Shown here: piece by piece, positions 1 to 9,508 of the stretch | Layout: each line of letters opens with the position of its first letter | Position numbering within the stretch: position 1 is the first letter of the stretch | NCBI GenBank assembly: GCA_902594675.1 | Contig: CACJNE010000002.1 | Coordinates: 67,501 to 131,500 of the forward strand | DNA length: 64,000 nucleotides | Origin: an uncultured Pelagibacteraceae bacterium | GTDB lineage: Bacteria; Pseudomonadota; Alphaproteobacteria; Pelagibacterales; Pelagibacteraceae | Direction of reading: 5' to 3' | The notes under the pieces: model-generated | Databases searched by the model: none | Seen by the model: the letters and a program-made list of their open reading frames with translations, nothing else | Told to the model about the DNA's origin: nothing | Translations under genes and position numbers: made by a program

Positions 1-703
1 TCAGCGTCAGTAATGATCCAGAAAGCTGCCTTCGCAATTGGTATTCTTTCTAATATCTACGAATTTCACCTCTACACTAGAAATTCTGCTTTCCTCTATC
101 ATACTCTAGCTAAAAAGTTTTGATGGCAGTTCCAGAGTTAAGCTCTGGGATTTCACCACCAACTTTTTTAACCACCTACGAACTCTTTAAGCCCAGTAAT
201 TCCGAACTACGCTAGGTCCCTTCGTATTACCGCGGCTGCTGGCACGAAGTTAGCCGGACCTTCTTATTCGGGTACAGTCATTTTCTTCCCCGACGAAAGA
301 GCTTTACAACCCAAAGGCCTTCTTCACTCACGCGGCATCGCTGCATCAGAGTTTCCTCCATTGTGCAATATTCCCTACTGCTGCCTCCCGTAGGAGTTTG
401 GGCCGTGTCTCAGTCCCAATGTGGCTGATCATCCTCTCAGATCAGCTATAGATCACAGTCTTGGTAGGCCATTACCCCACCAACAAACTAATCAAGTGCA
501 GGCTCATCCTTCGGCGCATAAAGCTTTCTCCGTGAAGACTTATGAGGTATTAGCACAAGTTTCCTCGTGTTATTCCTCACCAAAGGGAAGATACCTACAT
601 GTTACTCACCCGTCTGCCACTAAGTATTGCTACTTCGTTCGACTTGCATGTATAAGGCGTGCCGCCAGCGTACGTTCTGAGCCATGATCAAACTCTCAAG
701 TTT
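1..703 (-). rRNA. rrs: 16S ribosomal RNA, 5' portion (partial)
   Basis: On the minus strand the universal 5' segment (AGAGTTTGATCATGGC) lies at about 682-698, which puts the mature 5' end near 703. The 530-loop sequence (GTGCCAGCAGCCGCGGTAA) is at about 226-245, and the window edge cuts the gene near E. coli position 750. The V3-V4 sequence agrees with my memory of SAR11 16S, including the stretch following GGGACCTAGCGTAGTTCGG. The 3' half and the rest of the operon lie to the left, outside the window. An apparent ORF at 421-687 is inside the rRNA and is not a gene. Confidence 0.97.
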
Positions 704-725
704 AAAAACGGCGCACACTAGCTTC

Positions 726-755
726 TATACAAATACTAAGAATAATATTTGTATA
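726..755 (-). other. Hairpin in the rRNA leader (10-bp perfect stem)
   Basis: TATACAAATA at 726-735 and TATTTGTATA at 746-755 form a perfect 10-bp inverted repeat with a 10-nt loop, 23 nt upstream of the 16S 5' end on the transcribed strand. Flanking partly complementary segments (CACACT...CTTC on one side, GAAGTGTG on the other) could lengthen the stem. It is probably a leader structure that helps folding or processing of the pre-rRNA. No clear boxA antiterminator was seen. Confidence 0.6.
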
Positions 756-887
756 ATGATGAAGTGTGTACGACAAATTTTGGTAACCTTAACCGTCCAC
801 ACTTCTCTTCTTAAAATATAAACAATTTAAATAGCTAATTGGACTATTTAGCCCAATAAATAACATTTTTATATGTTGAGTGTGACG

Positions 888-915
888 CTTATATTGGAAA
901 TAATTTATAAATCAA
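888..915 (-). promoter_or_regulatory. Candidate rRNA operon promoter
   Basis: Reading the minus strand, TTGATT (910-915) and TATAAG (888-893) are separated by 16 nt. They resemble a sigma-70 -35/-10 pair about 185 nt upstream of the mature 16S end. The whole interval 704-984 has no gene; it holds this candidate promoter, the leader hairpin and otherwise AT-rich sequence. It must also carry whatever starts the divergent M23 peptidase gene. The assignment is inferred from motif match and position only. Confidence 0.4.
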
Positions 916-984
916 GTTTTTAGATGAACAAAAAATGTGCTAAAAAGTCATATATATCAACATTTTTAATCTATCGATATAATT

Positions 985-2280
985 GTGTTAACAAAAATAA
1001 AAAATAAAACTAAATCACTCTCTCATTTTATTTGGTTAATTTTATTAATTATAATTACTTTTTTAGTAACGTATTTTTATGACAACAAGATAAAAACTCA
1101 AAATGAAAACCTAAAAAAGACTCTAAGTAATGTTTATTTTCAAAAGGTAATTAATAAAATTACATCTAACCTAGTCAATCGATACAATGAATTTGAATAT
1201 ATAGTAAAAACAGGCGACACTTATGAAAGTATAATAAATACTTTAAAAATATCAAAAAACGAAAAGAAAATATTTTTAGAAACAATAAAAAAAAATAAGA
1301 AAATTAGAATATTAAGACCAAACCAAAAAATTTATTTTAAAATTGACATTAAAAATAAACCTATAATAACAGAATTTATTCTTGAGATTAGTAAAAAAAA
1401 AGAAATTTATTTTGTTAGAGATTTAGAGAATAAAAAGTTCAAATCAAAATTATTAGAAAAGAATTTAACAAAAGTAATTACCTACAAGGAAAGTAAAATT
1501 ACAAATAGCCTGTATCAATCTGCTATAAATTTAAAAATTAAACCGAATATTATTATTGAATTTGCAAGATTATATGGTTTTCAAGTAGATTTTCAAAGAG
1601 ATGTTTGGAAAAATGATAGCTTCCAAATAATTTATGAAGAATTCTTAAATGAAGATGGAAAAATTATAGAAACTGGAAATATAATTTTTGCAAACTTAAG
1701 TTTGCAAAATCAAGATTTAAAACTTTATAGACATGAATATAAAAAAAATAAAATTGATTACTTTGACGAAAATGGAAAAAGTATGAAAAAAACATTGATG
1801 AAAACTCCAATCAATGGTGCGAGATTATCCTCTTCATTTGGAAAGAGGAAACATCCTATTTTAGGTTTTACAAAAATGCATACAGGAACTGATTTTGCAG
1901 CCCCAACAGGTACACCAATTCTAGCGTCTGGAGATGGAATAGTTGTCAGAGCACAATGGTGTGGAGGCGGAGGAAATTGTGTAAAAATAAAACATAATAG
2001 AGTTTATCAAACTGTATATGCACATATGTCAAAGTTTGGGAGAGGTATAAAGAAAGGAGCAAGGGTTAAGCAAGGTCAAGTAATAGGCTATGTAGGATCT
2101 ACAGGTCTTTCTACAGGCCCACATTTGCACTATGAAGTAATTGAAAATGGAAAAAAAATAAATTCACAAAAACTCAAATTACCTTCTGGCAAAGTTCTTA
2201 AAGGAGATCAACGAAAAAATTTTGAAGTTAATAAGATTAAAATAGATGTGTTAAAGTCAAATCTTATATCTAAAATGTAA
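985..2280 (+). CDS. M23 family metallopeptidase (murein endopeptidase/LytM-type), membrane anchored
   Basis: 431 residues from a GTG start. Residues about 13-34 form one transmembrane anchor. Residues about 70-125 look like a LysM-like segment (VKTGDTYESI). The C-terminal third is a LytM/M23 domain with zinc and catalytic residues H299 and D303 (HTGTD), H347 (YAHM) and the HLH motif at 380-382. Such proteins cut peptide cross-links in periplasmic peptidoglycan or, when degenerate, activate amidases; here the catalytic set is complete, so activity is expected. It is transcribed away from the rRNA operon and ends 1 nt from the convergent DUF4167 gene. Confidence 0.9.
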   Translation: MLTKIKNKTKSLSHFIWLILLIIITFLVTYFYDNKIKTQNENLKKTLSNVYFQKVINKITSNLVNRYNEFEYIVKTGDTYESIINTLKISKNEKKIFLETIKKNKKIRILRPNQKIYFKIDIKNKPIITEFILEISKKKEIYFVRDLENKKFKSKLLEKNLTKVITYKESKITNSLYQSAINLKIKPNIIIEFARLYGFQVDFQRDVWKNDSFQIIYEEFLNEDGKIIETGNIIFANLSLQNQDLKLYRHEYKKNKIDYFDENGKSMKKTLMKTPINGARLSSSFGKRKHPILGFTKMHTGTDFAAPTGTPILASGDGIVVRAQWCGGGGNCVKIKHNRVYQTVYAHMSKFGRGIKKGARVKQGQVIGYVGSTGLSTGPHLHYEVIENGKKINSQKLKLPSGKVLKGDQRKNFEVNKIKIDVLKSNLISKM

Positions 2281-2281
2281 A

Positions 2282-2659
2282 TCACTTAGTTGAAGATTTC
2301 TCTTCTTTAATGTCAGTATCAACTTTAATCTGATTATTTACATTTGTATCAGTTATATTTTCAGATTGATTTTTTGAATTTTCTTGTGATATGAGAATTC
2401 TAGAGAAATGCTCTGAATGCTGCAAATAGTTTTCAGATAAAATCTTGTCCCCATTTGAAAGGGCTTCTCTTGCAAGATCGTTATATTTCTCAATTAGTTT
2501 TGCGGCATTTTGATTATTTTTTCCTGGATTTCTTCTTTTAAAAGTTGGACCGTTATTAAAATCTCCGTTACCTTTGTGTCCATTACCATTTCTTCTAAAA
2601 CCCCTATCATTATTTGATTTAAATCGACTTCTTCTATTATTATTTTTGAAATTATTCAT
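2282..2659 (-). CDS. DUF4167 domain-containing protein
   Basis: 125 residues. The first 50 residues are a low-complexity, Asn/Arg/Gly-rich basic stretch. A conserved helical segment follows at about 50-95 (AAKLIEKYNDLAREAL, then LSENYLQHSEHFSRIL), and the tail is acidic. This layout is that of the alphaproteobacterial DUF4167 family, which is usually found next to prmC and prfA as here. The basic, glycine-rich start suggests nucleic-acid binding, but no function is established. It is the last gene of the prfA-prmC block, starting 2 nt after prmC. Confidence 0.85.
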   Translation of the reverse strand: MNNFKNNNRRSRFKSNNDRGFRRNGNGHKGNGDFNNGPTFKRRNPGKNNQNAAKLIEKYNDLAREALSNGDKILSENYLQHSEHFSRILISQENSKNQSENITDTNVNNQIKVDTDIKEEKSSTK

Positions 2660-2661
2660 TA

Positions 2662-3504
2662 TTATAATTTAGTACTTATTACACATCTATCTCTACCTGA
2701 AAAATCTTTAGATATTTTGTTAACATAAAATCCATATTTATTTAATATTCTTATACATTGATACTTTTGTTTATATCCTATCTCAATTATCAATTTTCCA
2801 TTAAGTTTTAACAATTTTTTACTTTTAATAATTACTTTTGTTAAGTCTCTTAATCCGTCATGACCTCCTGATAATGCTACTTTAGGTTCATGAAATTTTA
2901 TATCATCCTCTAATCTATTTAATTCAATTTCGCTTATATAAGGAGGATTAGAAACGATTAAATCATAGTAATTTGATTTATATTTGTCAATATCGATATT
3001 AATAAAATTAATTTTATTTTCCAATTGATGTAATTTTGCATTAGTTTTTGCAACATTTATTGCTTTTTTAGATATATCGATAGCTGTAGCTGTACATTTT
3101 GGTCTTTCTTTCAACAAAGAAACCACTATGCAACCTGACCCAGTTCCAACATCTAAAATTCTCTTTGACTTATCTATTGGTAGATACTTTAAAGTTTCGT
3201 CAATTAATAGTTCTGTGTCTGGTCTAGGAATTAAAACAGACTTGTTAATTAAAAATTTATGTTTCCAGAAATATTTATAACCAAGAATATATGCTATCGG
3301 TTCTTTGCGATATCTTCTTATTAAATAATTTTGAAATTTTAATAGATCAATATTATTTAATTTATTATTAATATTTAATAAAATTTCTTCTCTTTCTCTA
3401 TTTATTACTTTTGATAAAATTAATTCAGTATCAAGATAAGGATTTTGAATATTTTTTTTTTTTAAAAAATTCTCGCCTTTTTTTAATATTTGTATATAAT
3501 TCAT
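2662..3504 (-). CDS. prmC: Peptide chain release factor N5-glutamine methyltransferase
   Basis: 280 residues, normal for the family. It has an N-terminal helical domain and a Rossmann-type methyltransferase domain with the SAM-binding motif DVGTGSG at 118-124 and the NPPY substrate-glutamine motif at 186-189. It methylates the glutamine of the GGQ motif in release factors, using S-adenosylmethionine, in the cytosol. It sits 2 nt downstream of its substrate gene prfA, the usual pairing. It is AT-rich like its neighbours and shows nothing unusual. Confidence 0.95.
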   Translation of the reverse strand: MNYIQILKKGENFLKKKNIQNPYLDTELILSKVINREREEILLNINNKLNNIDLLKFQNYLIRRYRKEPIAYILGYKYFWKHKFLINKSVLIPRPDTELLIDETLKYLPIDKSKRILDVGTGSGCIVVSLLKERPKCTATAIDISKKAINVAKTNAKLHQLENKINFINIDIDKYKSNYYDLIVSNPPYISEIELNRLEDDIKFHEPKVALSGGHDGLRDLTKVIIKSKKLLKLNGKLIIEIGYKQKYQCIRILNKYGFYVNKISKDFSGRDRCVISTKL

Positions 3505-3506
3505 AT

Positions 3507-4577
3507 TTAAATGTTACTGAGTTCGTTCTCTTGGGCTTGTATAACTAAACTTTCTATCATCTCATCAAAAATTTCTCCCTCCATGAATTCAGATAACTTA
3601 TGTAAGGTTAAATTAATCCTATGATCTGTAACTCTACCTTGAGGAAAATTATACGTTCTTATTCTCTCTGACCTATCCCCAGTACCTATTTTACTTTTTC
3701 TATCTTTAGACCTTTCCTCATCTCTTTTCTGACGCTCTAATTCATATATCCTTGATCTTAGAATTTTTAGACCTTTTTCTTTATTTCTTATTTGTGATTT
3801 TTCGTCTTGTTGACTAACAACTATTCCAGTTGGAATATGAGTAATTCGAACAGCAGAATCAGTTGTATTTACACTTTGACCACCCGGACCACTACTTCTG
3901 AATACGTCAATTCGAAGATCTTTATCTTCTATTTTAACGTCAACCTCTTCAGCTTCGGGCATTACCGCTACTGTAGCAGCAGATGTATGAACTCTTCCCT
4001 GGGTTTCAGTGTCTGGAACTCTCTGAACTCTATGAACACCACTTTCATATTTTAACGAAGAATAAATATTTTTACCCTTAATTGAGGCAATAACCTCTTT
4101 TAATCCTCCGGCATCACTTTTAGAAATCGAAATAACTTCTAGTAACCATTTTTTTTTGTGACTTACTTTTTCGTACATTTTAAATAAGTCAGATGCAAAT
4201 AAACTGGCCTCTAATCCTCCTGTTCCAGCTCTAATTTCAATCATTGCATTTTTTGCATCAGCTTCATCTTTAGGTAACAAAAATAGTTTTATCTTTTTTT
4301 CATTATTCTGATTATCATTTTTTAGTTCGTTTAATTCGATTAAAGCTAGGTCTTTTATTTCTTTATCTGAGTCATTATCATTAATTAATTTTTCTAGTTC
4401 TTCTTTATTTTTTTGGAAATTAAAATATGAAGTGGCTTCATTAATAATATCATTTAAATCAGAGTATTCTTTAGACTTTTCTGCAAACGTTTTTTTATCA
4501 ATTTCTTGGGATGATAGTTCTTTTTCTAATTTTGAGTGTTTTTCTATTATGTCCTGTACTTTTGATAAAGGTAACAT
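3507..4577 (-). CDS. prfA: Peptide chain release factor 1
   Basis: 356 residues, full length. The GGQ peptidyl-hydrolysis motif is at 232-234 ([10 protein letters not shown]). The stop-codon-reading tripeptide is of RF1 type, P-x-T with x = Asp ([10 protein letters not shown], about 187-196) rather than the common Ala or Val. That fits reading of UAA and UAG. It acts at the ribosomal A site. Its start codon shares a base with the end of ispG (4577), and it is followed by prmC, which modifies its GGQ glutamine. Confidence 0.97.
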   Translation of the reverse strand: MLPLSKVQDIIEKHSKLEKELSSQEIDKKTFAEKSKEYSDLNDIINEATSYFNFQKNKEELEKLINDNDSDKEIKDLALIELNELKNDNQNNEKKIKLFLLPKDEADAKNAMIEIRAGTGGLEASLFASDLFKMYEKVSHKKKWLLEVISISKSDAGGLKEVIASIKGKNIYSSLKYESGVHRVQRVPDTETQGRVHTSAATVAVMPEAEEVDVKIEDKDLRIDVFRSSGPGGQSVNTTDSAVRITHIPTGIVVSQQDEKSQIRNKEKGLKILRSRIYELERQKRDEERSKDRKSKIGTGDRSERIRTYNFPQGRVTDHRINLTLHKLSEFMEGEIFDEMIESLVIQAQENELSNI

Positions 4578-5677
4578 TATTTTGCTTTTTCGATTTCTTC
4601 TGCTTTTTCTTCAACTAATCTTACAACTTTAGAAATCATCTCATCACTTGATATTTTTTCGGATTCAACTCCATTTAAATAAAGCATGTTATTTCCTTTT
4701 CCTCCTCCAGTTAAACCTATGTCAGTCTGTGCTGCTTCACCTGGTCCATTTACTACACATCCAATTATAGATAAAGAAATAGGAGTTTTTATATGAGATA
4801 GTTTTTCCTCCAACTTTTTAACAGTTTCTATCACATTAAAGGCTTGTCTAGCGCAAGAAGGGCATGAAATAATTTTTACCCCTCTATTTCGCAGATTGAG
4901 AGATTTAAGTATCTCATTTCCAACTTTTATCTCCTCTACCGGATCATCAGATAAAGACACTCTTATAGTGTCTCCAATACCACTCATAAGAAGTGAACCA
5001 AAACCAATAGACGACTTAATACTACCAGGTAAAAAAGTTCCAGCTTCTGTGATACCTAGATGTAGTGGATAATCAGTAACTCTGGAAAGCTGTCTGTAAG
5101 CCTCAATAGACAGAAATACATCAGAGGATTTAACGCTTACTTTAAATTGATAAAAATCAAATTCTTCAATAATATTAATATTCCTTAATGCACTCTCTAC
5201 TAGAGCCTCCGGACAAGGTTCTTTATATTTTTCTAATAAGTCTTTTTCTAAAGACCCAGCATTAACACCAATTCTAATTGAACAATTATTATTTTTTGCA
5301 GCAGAAATTACCTCTTTAATTTTTTTTTTATCACCAATATTTCCAGGGTTAATTCTAAGACAAGCCGCTCCACTCTCTGCTGCCTCTATTGCCCTTTTGT
5401 AATGAAAATGTATGTCGGCAACTATTGGTAGTGATGTATTTTTAACAATTTCTTTAAGTGCTCTTGTTGAGTCTTCATCTGGACATGATACTCTTACAAT
5501 ATCAGCTCCTGCTTCTTCAATTCTTTCGATTTGATTTATAGTCTCTTTTATATCTTTAGTTAAAGTATTAGTCATTGATTGGACAGAAATCGGATTATCT
5601 CCTCCAACTTTTACGTGTCCAACATTAATTTCTTTTGTTTTTCTTCTTTTTATTTCTCTAAATGGTCTTACATTCAT
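4577..5677 (-). CDS. ispG: 4-hydroxy-3-methylbut-2-en-1-yl diphosphate synthase (flavodoxin)
   Basis: 366 residues. It has the short bacterial GcpE/IspG layout: a TIM-barrel domain ([10 protein letters not shown] near the start, then VADIHFHY) and a C-terminal Fe-S domain. The cluster ligands are visible in ISCPSCAR (two Cys) and [10 protein letters not shown] (third Cys). It converts MEcPP to HMBPP in the MEP isoprenoid pathway, using a [4Fe-4S] cluster. It overlaps lysC by 4 nt (ATGA-type) and abuts prfA, so it is probably translationally coupled. Confidence 0.96.
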   Translation of the reverse strand: MNVRPFREIKRRKTKEINVGHVKVGGDNPISVQSMTNTLTKDIKETINQIERIEEAGADIVRVSCPDEDSTRALKEIVKNTSLPIVADIHFHYKRAIEAAESGAACLRINPGNIGDKKKIKEVISAAKNNNCSIRIGVNAGSLEKDLLEKYKEPCPEALVESALRNINIIEEFDFYQFKVSVKSSDVFLSIEAYRQLSRVTDYPLHLGITEAGTFLPGSIKSSIGFGSLLMSGIGDTIRVSLSDDPVEEIKVGNEILKSLNLRNRGVKIISCPSCARQAFNVIETVKKLEEKLSHIKTPISLSIIGCVVNGPGEAAQTDIGLTGGGKGNNMLYLNGVESEKISSDEMISKVVRLVEEKAEEIEKAK

Positions 5678-6888
5678 GAATTATTTAATTTAAATTCTTT
5701 ATGAAGAGAAGATATAGCTTTTCTTACGTTCTTTTTATCAATCAGCACAGAAATTTTAATTTCTGAGGTAGATATTACTTGAATATTTATTTTATTTTTA
5801 GCTAGTGTCTGAAACATTCTGTAAGTAACCCCAGGTGTAGTTACCATTCCAACTCCTATTATTGAGACTTTTGAGACATTTTTGTCAAATATTAAATCTC
5901 TAAAATTTATTTTTTTATTTTGAAAAATAATTTTTTTTGTTTTTGCTAAGTCGTCTGATTTTATTGTGAAAGTTAAATCAGTCTCTTTGCCATTGGCTGA
6001 AATATTCTGCACAACCATATCTACATTTATAGAATTATCAGATAAAGGTTTAAAAATTGATGCAGCAATTCCAGGTTTGTCTTTTACACCTAAAAGAGTT
6101 ACTTTAGCATCATTTGTTGTATTTGAAATACCAGTAATAATCTTGTTATTTACGATATTTTTTCTTTTAGTTATTAAAGTACCTTCATTATCCGTAAAAG
6201 AAGATCTCACCTCTATATCTACTCTATTCAACCTTGCATCTTGAATGGAGTGGGGCTGCATCACTTTAGCTCCTAGAGAGGCCATTTCTAACATTTCTTC
6301 ATAAGAAATAACCTTTATTTTTTTAGCTGATTTTAGTTTATTTGGATCTGTAGAATATACACCTTCCACATCAGTATATATTATACATTTTTCAGCATTG
6401 AAAAACTTTGCAAACATAATTGCACTCGCATCTGTTCCTCCTCTGCCTATAGTAGTAATTCTATTTTTATTATTAATACCCTGAAATCCAGTTACAATAG
6501 GAATTCCTCCTTTTTTTAAATAACTCATGATTTGACTTTTATTAATTTTATTTATTCTGGAAAATTTATACTTTCCCTCGGTTATAATTGGTATTTGCCA
6601 TGACACCCAAGATCTTGAATTAAAACCATTATTAATCAATTCTCCAGCAATTAACGCGCAAGATACTTGTTCTCCAGATGAAACTAAAACATCATACTCT
6701 GAGTCTGAAAAATCTTTACTGATTTTTTTGGATAAATTTATTAAATTATTAGTCACACCGCTCATTGCAGAGGAAAGTACAATAATACTGTATTTTTTTT
6801 TATATTTTGCAATGATCTTTGCGACTTTTTTAATTCTACTAGTTGAACCAACTGAAGTACCTCCAAATTTTAATACAATTATTTTCAT
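5674..6888 (-). CDS. lysC: Aspartate kinase
   Basis: 404 residues, with an amino-acid kinase domain (KFGGTSVGS at 7-15, and GRGGTD at the active site) followed by tandem ACT domains that normally bind lysine or threonine. It phosphorylates aspartate, the entry step to diaminopimelate, lysine, methionine and threonine. It is first in the minus-strand block lysC-ispG-prfA-prmC. A 69-bp gap separates its start from divergent ubiG and must contain both promoters. dapD and dapE of the same pathway lie near 54-56 kb. Confidence 0.96.
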   Translation of the reverse strand: MKIIVLKFGGTSVGSTSRIKKVAKIIAKYKKKYSIIVLSSAMSGVTNNLINLSKKISKDFSDSEYDVLVSSGEQVSCALIAGELINNGFNSRSWVSWQIPIITEGKYKFSRINKINKSQIMSYLKKGGIPIVTGFQGINNKNRITTIGRGGTDASAIMFAKFFNAEKCIIYTDVEGVYSTDPNKLKSAKKIKVISYEEMLEMASLGAKVMQPHSIQDARLNRVDIEVRSSFTDNEGTLITKRKNIVNNKIITGISNTTNDAKVTLLGVKDKPGIAASIFKPLSDNSINVDMVVQNISANGKETDLTFTIKSDDLAKTKKIIFQNKKINFRDLIFDKNVSKVSIIGVGMVTTPGVTYRMFQTLAKNKINIQVISTSEIKISVLIDKKNVRKAISSLHKEFKLNNS

Positions 6889-6957
6889 TGATAATTTTTT
6901 TTAATACAAATTAAATTATATTGATAAAATACATCTTGATTGTAATGTCAATAAACA

Positions 6958-7686
6958 ATGAAAAATAACACAATAAATAAAAAAGAAATAGATAAATTTT
7001 CAAAAATAGCTGAGGAATGGTGGGATCCTGATGGAAAATTTAAGCCATTACATAAATTTAACCCTATCAGAATAAAATATATAAGAGATACAATTATAAA
7101 TGAGTTTAAAATAAAAAAAAAACATAAGCCATTTAAAGGTTTAAGCATTTTAGATATTGGATGTGGTGGAGGATTACTTGCAGAACCTATGGCGAAACTT
7201 GGAGCAGATGTTGTTGGAATAGATGCCTCTTATAAAAACATTCAGGTAGCTAACTATCATTTAAAAAAAAGTAAACTTAATATAAAGTATTATAATTCTT
7301 CTCCTGAAAATTTAAAAATCAAAAAAAGATTTGATATAATTTTGAATATGGAAATTGTTGAACACGTTGAAGATGTAGATTTTTTTATTAAAGAAAGTTC
7401 AAAATTTTTAAAAAAATCAGGTGTAATGTTTATAGCTACTTTGAATAAAACTTTAAAATCATATTTATTTGCGATTGTAGGCGCTGAGTATATTTTAAAA
7501 TGGCTACCAATAGGCACTCATGATTGGGAAAAATTTGTGAAACCAGAATATTTAACAAATATTTGCAAAAAAAATTCCTTAAAACTAAAAAAAATTGATG
7601 GAATGACATTTAATCCTATTTTGAATAAATGGTCTGTTACATCTGATAAATCTGTAAACTACATTTCAGAGTTTAAGAAGGTTTAA
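6958..7686 (+). CDS. ubiG: Ubiquinone biosynthesis O-methyltransferase
   Basis: 242 residues, class I SAM methyltransferase with motif I LDIGCGGGLL, motif post-I VGIDAS and the UbiG-typical start (FSKIAEEWWDPDGKFKPLH). It performs the two O-methylations of ubiquinone synthesis near the inner membrane. It is divergent from lysC and convergent with the DUF1178 gene, overlapping its end by 4 nt. Confidence 0.94.
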   Translation: MKNNTINKKEIDKFSKIAEEWWDPDGKFKPLHKFNPIRIKYIRDTIINEFKIKKKHKPFKGLSILDIGCGGGLLAEPMAKLGADVVGIDASYKNIQVANYHLKKSKLNIKYYNSSPENLKIKKRFDIILNMEIVEHVEDVDFFIKESSKFLKKSGVMFIATLNKTLKSYLFAIVGAEYILKWLPIGTHDWEKFVKPEYLTNICKKNSLKLKKIDGMTFNPILNKWSVTSDKSVNYISEFKKV

Positions 7687-8108
7687 TTTTTATCGTCTTC
7701 AATCCACGGGATAATATCAGTTTTTATCCCCTCTTCTCTTAATTCCTTAAGATCTTTAAGTGAAGCACTTCCATAAATCCCTTTTTTTAGTTTTTTTTTA
7801 TTATAATGAATGGATCTTGCTTTATAAGTAAAGTTTTCACCAACATAATCAAAATTTTCTTTTACAAATTTTTTGTAGTCATAAAGTTTTTTTCGCACCT
7901 CTTTATATTTTTTAATTTCTTTTAAGTTTTCTTTTTTCTTGGTGTTAAGTAAATTTGGAGCCATCAATGACTTTTCAATATTTAATGATTCACAGGATCG
8001 GCAATTTAAAAGTTTTAACTTTAGTAACCTGTCGTATTCATTAGAGTTGCTAAACCAGCTTTCAAATTCCTGATTACAATCTTTGCATTTAAGTAAATAT
8101 TTAATCAT
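7683..8108 (-). CDS. DUF1178 family zinc-ribbon-like protein
   Basis: 141 residues. The N-terminus has two CxxC pairs (CKDC at about 8-11 and CRSC at about 36-39) that look like a zinc ribbon, with the family signature FESWF between them. The central part is Lys-rich and helical. DUF1178 proteins are small, conserved in alpha- and betaproteobacteria, and without an established function. The 40-nt gap from argJ leaves it open whether the two genes share a transcript. Confidence 0.87.
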   Translation of the reverse strand: MIKYLLKCKDCNQEFESWFSNSNEYDRLLKLKLLNCRSCESLNIEKSLMAPNLLNTKKKENLKEIKKYKEVRKKLYDYKKFVKENFDYVGENFTYKARSIHYNKKKLKKGIYGSASLKDLKELREEGIKTDIIPWIEDDKN

Positions 8109-8148
8109 GCTTATTATTTAAATATTAATGCATAAAATTTCAACATGC

Positions 8149-9450
8149 CTAAGTCCTATAATCAGCATTAATTTCAATATATTTTTTTGTTAAATCCATA
8201 GTGTAAGATTTAAAATTTTTAACTCCCATGCCAATATCAACTTCTATTTCAATTGACTTACCCTTCATATATTCTATGATTTTTTTTTCGTCATAAGACT
8301 TGTATAAAGATCCTTTGTAAAAAATTTTGTGTGGTCCAAATGAAATAGATAACTTTTTTTCATTTATTTTGGTGTCACTATTTCCAATAGCCATAGCTAC
8401 TCTTCCCCAATTTGGATCCTCTCCTGCAATTGCAGTCTTTACTAATAATGAATTTGCGATTTTAAAAGATATATTTTTTGCATCTTTTTCATTTTTACAA
8501 TTAATGCAATTAATAGAAATAAATTTAGAAGCTCCTTCTCCATCTGAAACAACTTGTTTTGCTAAATTTAATAAAACACTATGGACCGCTTTATTAAAAT
8601 TTTTCAGTCTCATATCGTTATATTTTTTTATTTCTGGATTTTTTACTTTGCTTGTTGCAAATAGAGAAACCATATCATTAGTACTTGAGTCGCCATCACA
8701 CGATATTGCATTAAAAGTTGTTTTAATATTATTTTTTAAGATATCATTTAAAATTGATGAGGATAAGGTTGCATCGGTAAATATATAACACAATGTAGTT
8801 GCCATATTTGGATATATCATTCCTGAACCTTTTGCAATTCCATAAATTTTTATTTCAGATGAACCAATTTTTGTTTCAGCCATTGATACTTTTGGTTTTA
8901 AATCAGTTGTGATCATACCCATTGCAGCTTTCATCCAGACTAATTTGTTTTGAGTATATTTTATTTTTTTTACTAATTCTGGTAATGAAGCTTTAATTTT
9001 ATCAAATGGGAATTTTTCCCCTATTGTTCCAGTGCAACCAAACAGTATTTCACTAGAAGTAATTTGTTTTGGAACATCCTCATCTCTTTTTTGTATTTCT
9101 GACAATTTTGATGATAAGTCTAAAGATATTTTCTTTAAAGCATCATAGCCTTCGGGACCTGTTAATGCGTTCGCATTTCTAGTATTAACTAATAACGCAA
9201 ATATTTTTTTTTTTTTAATTTTTTTATTCCATTTTAGATTTTCTGATATTAGCTTTGATTGGGTATAAACAGATGCATAATTTGCACCTTCTCTAAAATA
9301 AAATAGGACTAATTCATCTCTTTTAAATTTGTATAAACCTGCACTGACTGCAGAAATTGATACTCCATCAATATGGTCTAAATCTTGAAAATCAACAATT
9401 TTGGAGCTTTGACTACTAATATTTAAAAAATTGTTAATGTTAAATTTCAT
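8149..9450 (-). CDS. argJ: Bifunctional ornithine acetyltransferase / N-acetylglutamate synthase
   Basis: 433 residues. It carries the self-cleavage segment KGSGMIYPNMATTL, in which the Ala-Thr bond is cut and the Thr becomes the nucleophile, plus conserved FGCTGTIGE and EDPNWGR segments. It recycles the acetyl group from N-acetylornithine to glutamate (cyclic arginine pathway) and may also use acetyl-CoA. Together with argB, argD and argF in this window it covers most of ornithine/citrulline synthesis. It shares a 58-bp intergenic region with divergent secA. Confidence 0.96.
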   Translation of the reverse strand: MKFNINNFLNISSQSSKIVDFQDLDHIDGVSISAVSAGLYKFKRDELVLFYFREGANYASVYTQSKLISENLKWNKKIKKKKIFALLVNTRNANALTGPEGYDALKKISLDLSSKLSEIQKRDEDVPKQITSSEILFGCTGTIGEKFPFDKIKASLPELVKKIKYTQNKLVWMKAAMGMITTDLKPKVSMAETKIGSSEIKIYGIAKGSGMIYPNMATTLCYIFTDATLSSSILNDILKNNIKTTFNAISCDGDSSTNDMVSLFATSKVKNPEIKKYNDMRLKNFNKAVHSVLLNLAKQVVSDGEGASKFISINCINCKNEKDAKNISFKIANSLLVKTAIAGEDPNWGRVAMAIGNSDTKINEKKLSISFGPHKIFYKGSLYKSYDEKKIIEYMKGKSIEIEVDIGMGVKNFKSYTMDLTKKYIEINADYRT

Positions 9451-9508
9451 GATATTTAAAATAATTAATTAATTATTATATAATTCTATTATTTTATTTT
9501 ATATCAAA

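Noticed and set aside
421-687. 88-residue open frame on the plus strand
   Set aside because: It lies wholly inside the 16S rRNA gene on the opposite strand and has no protein-like features.
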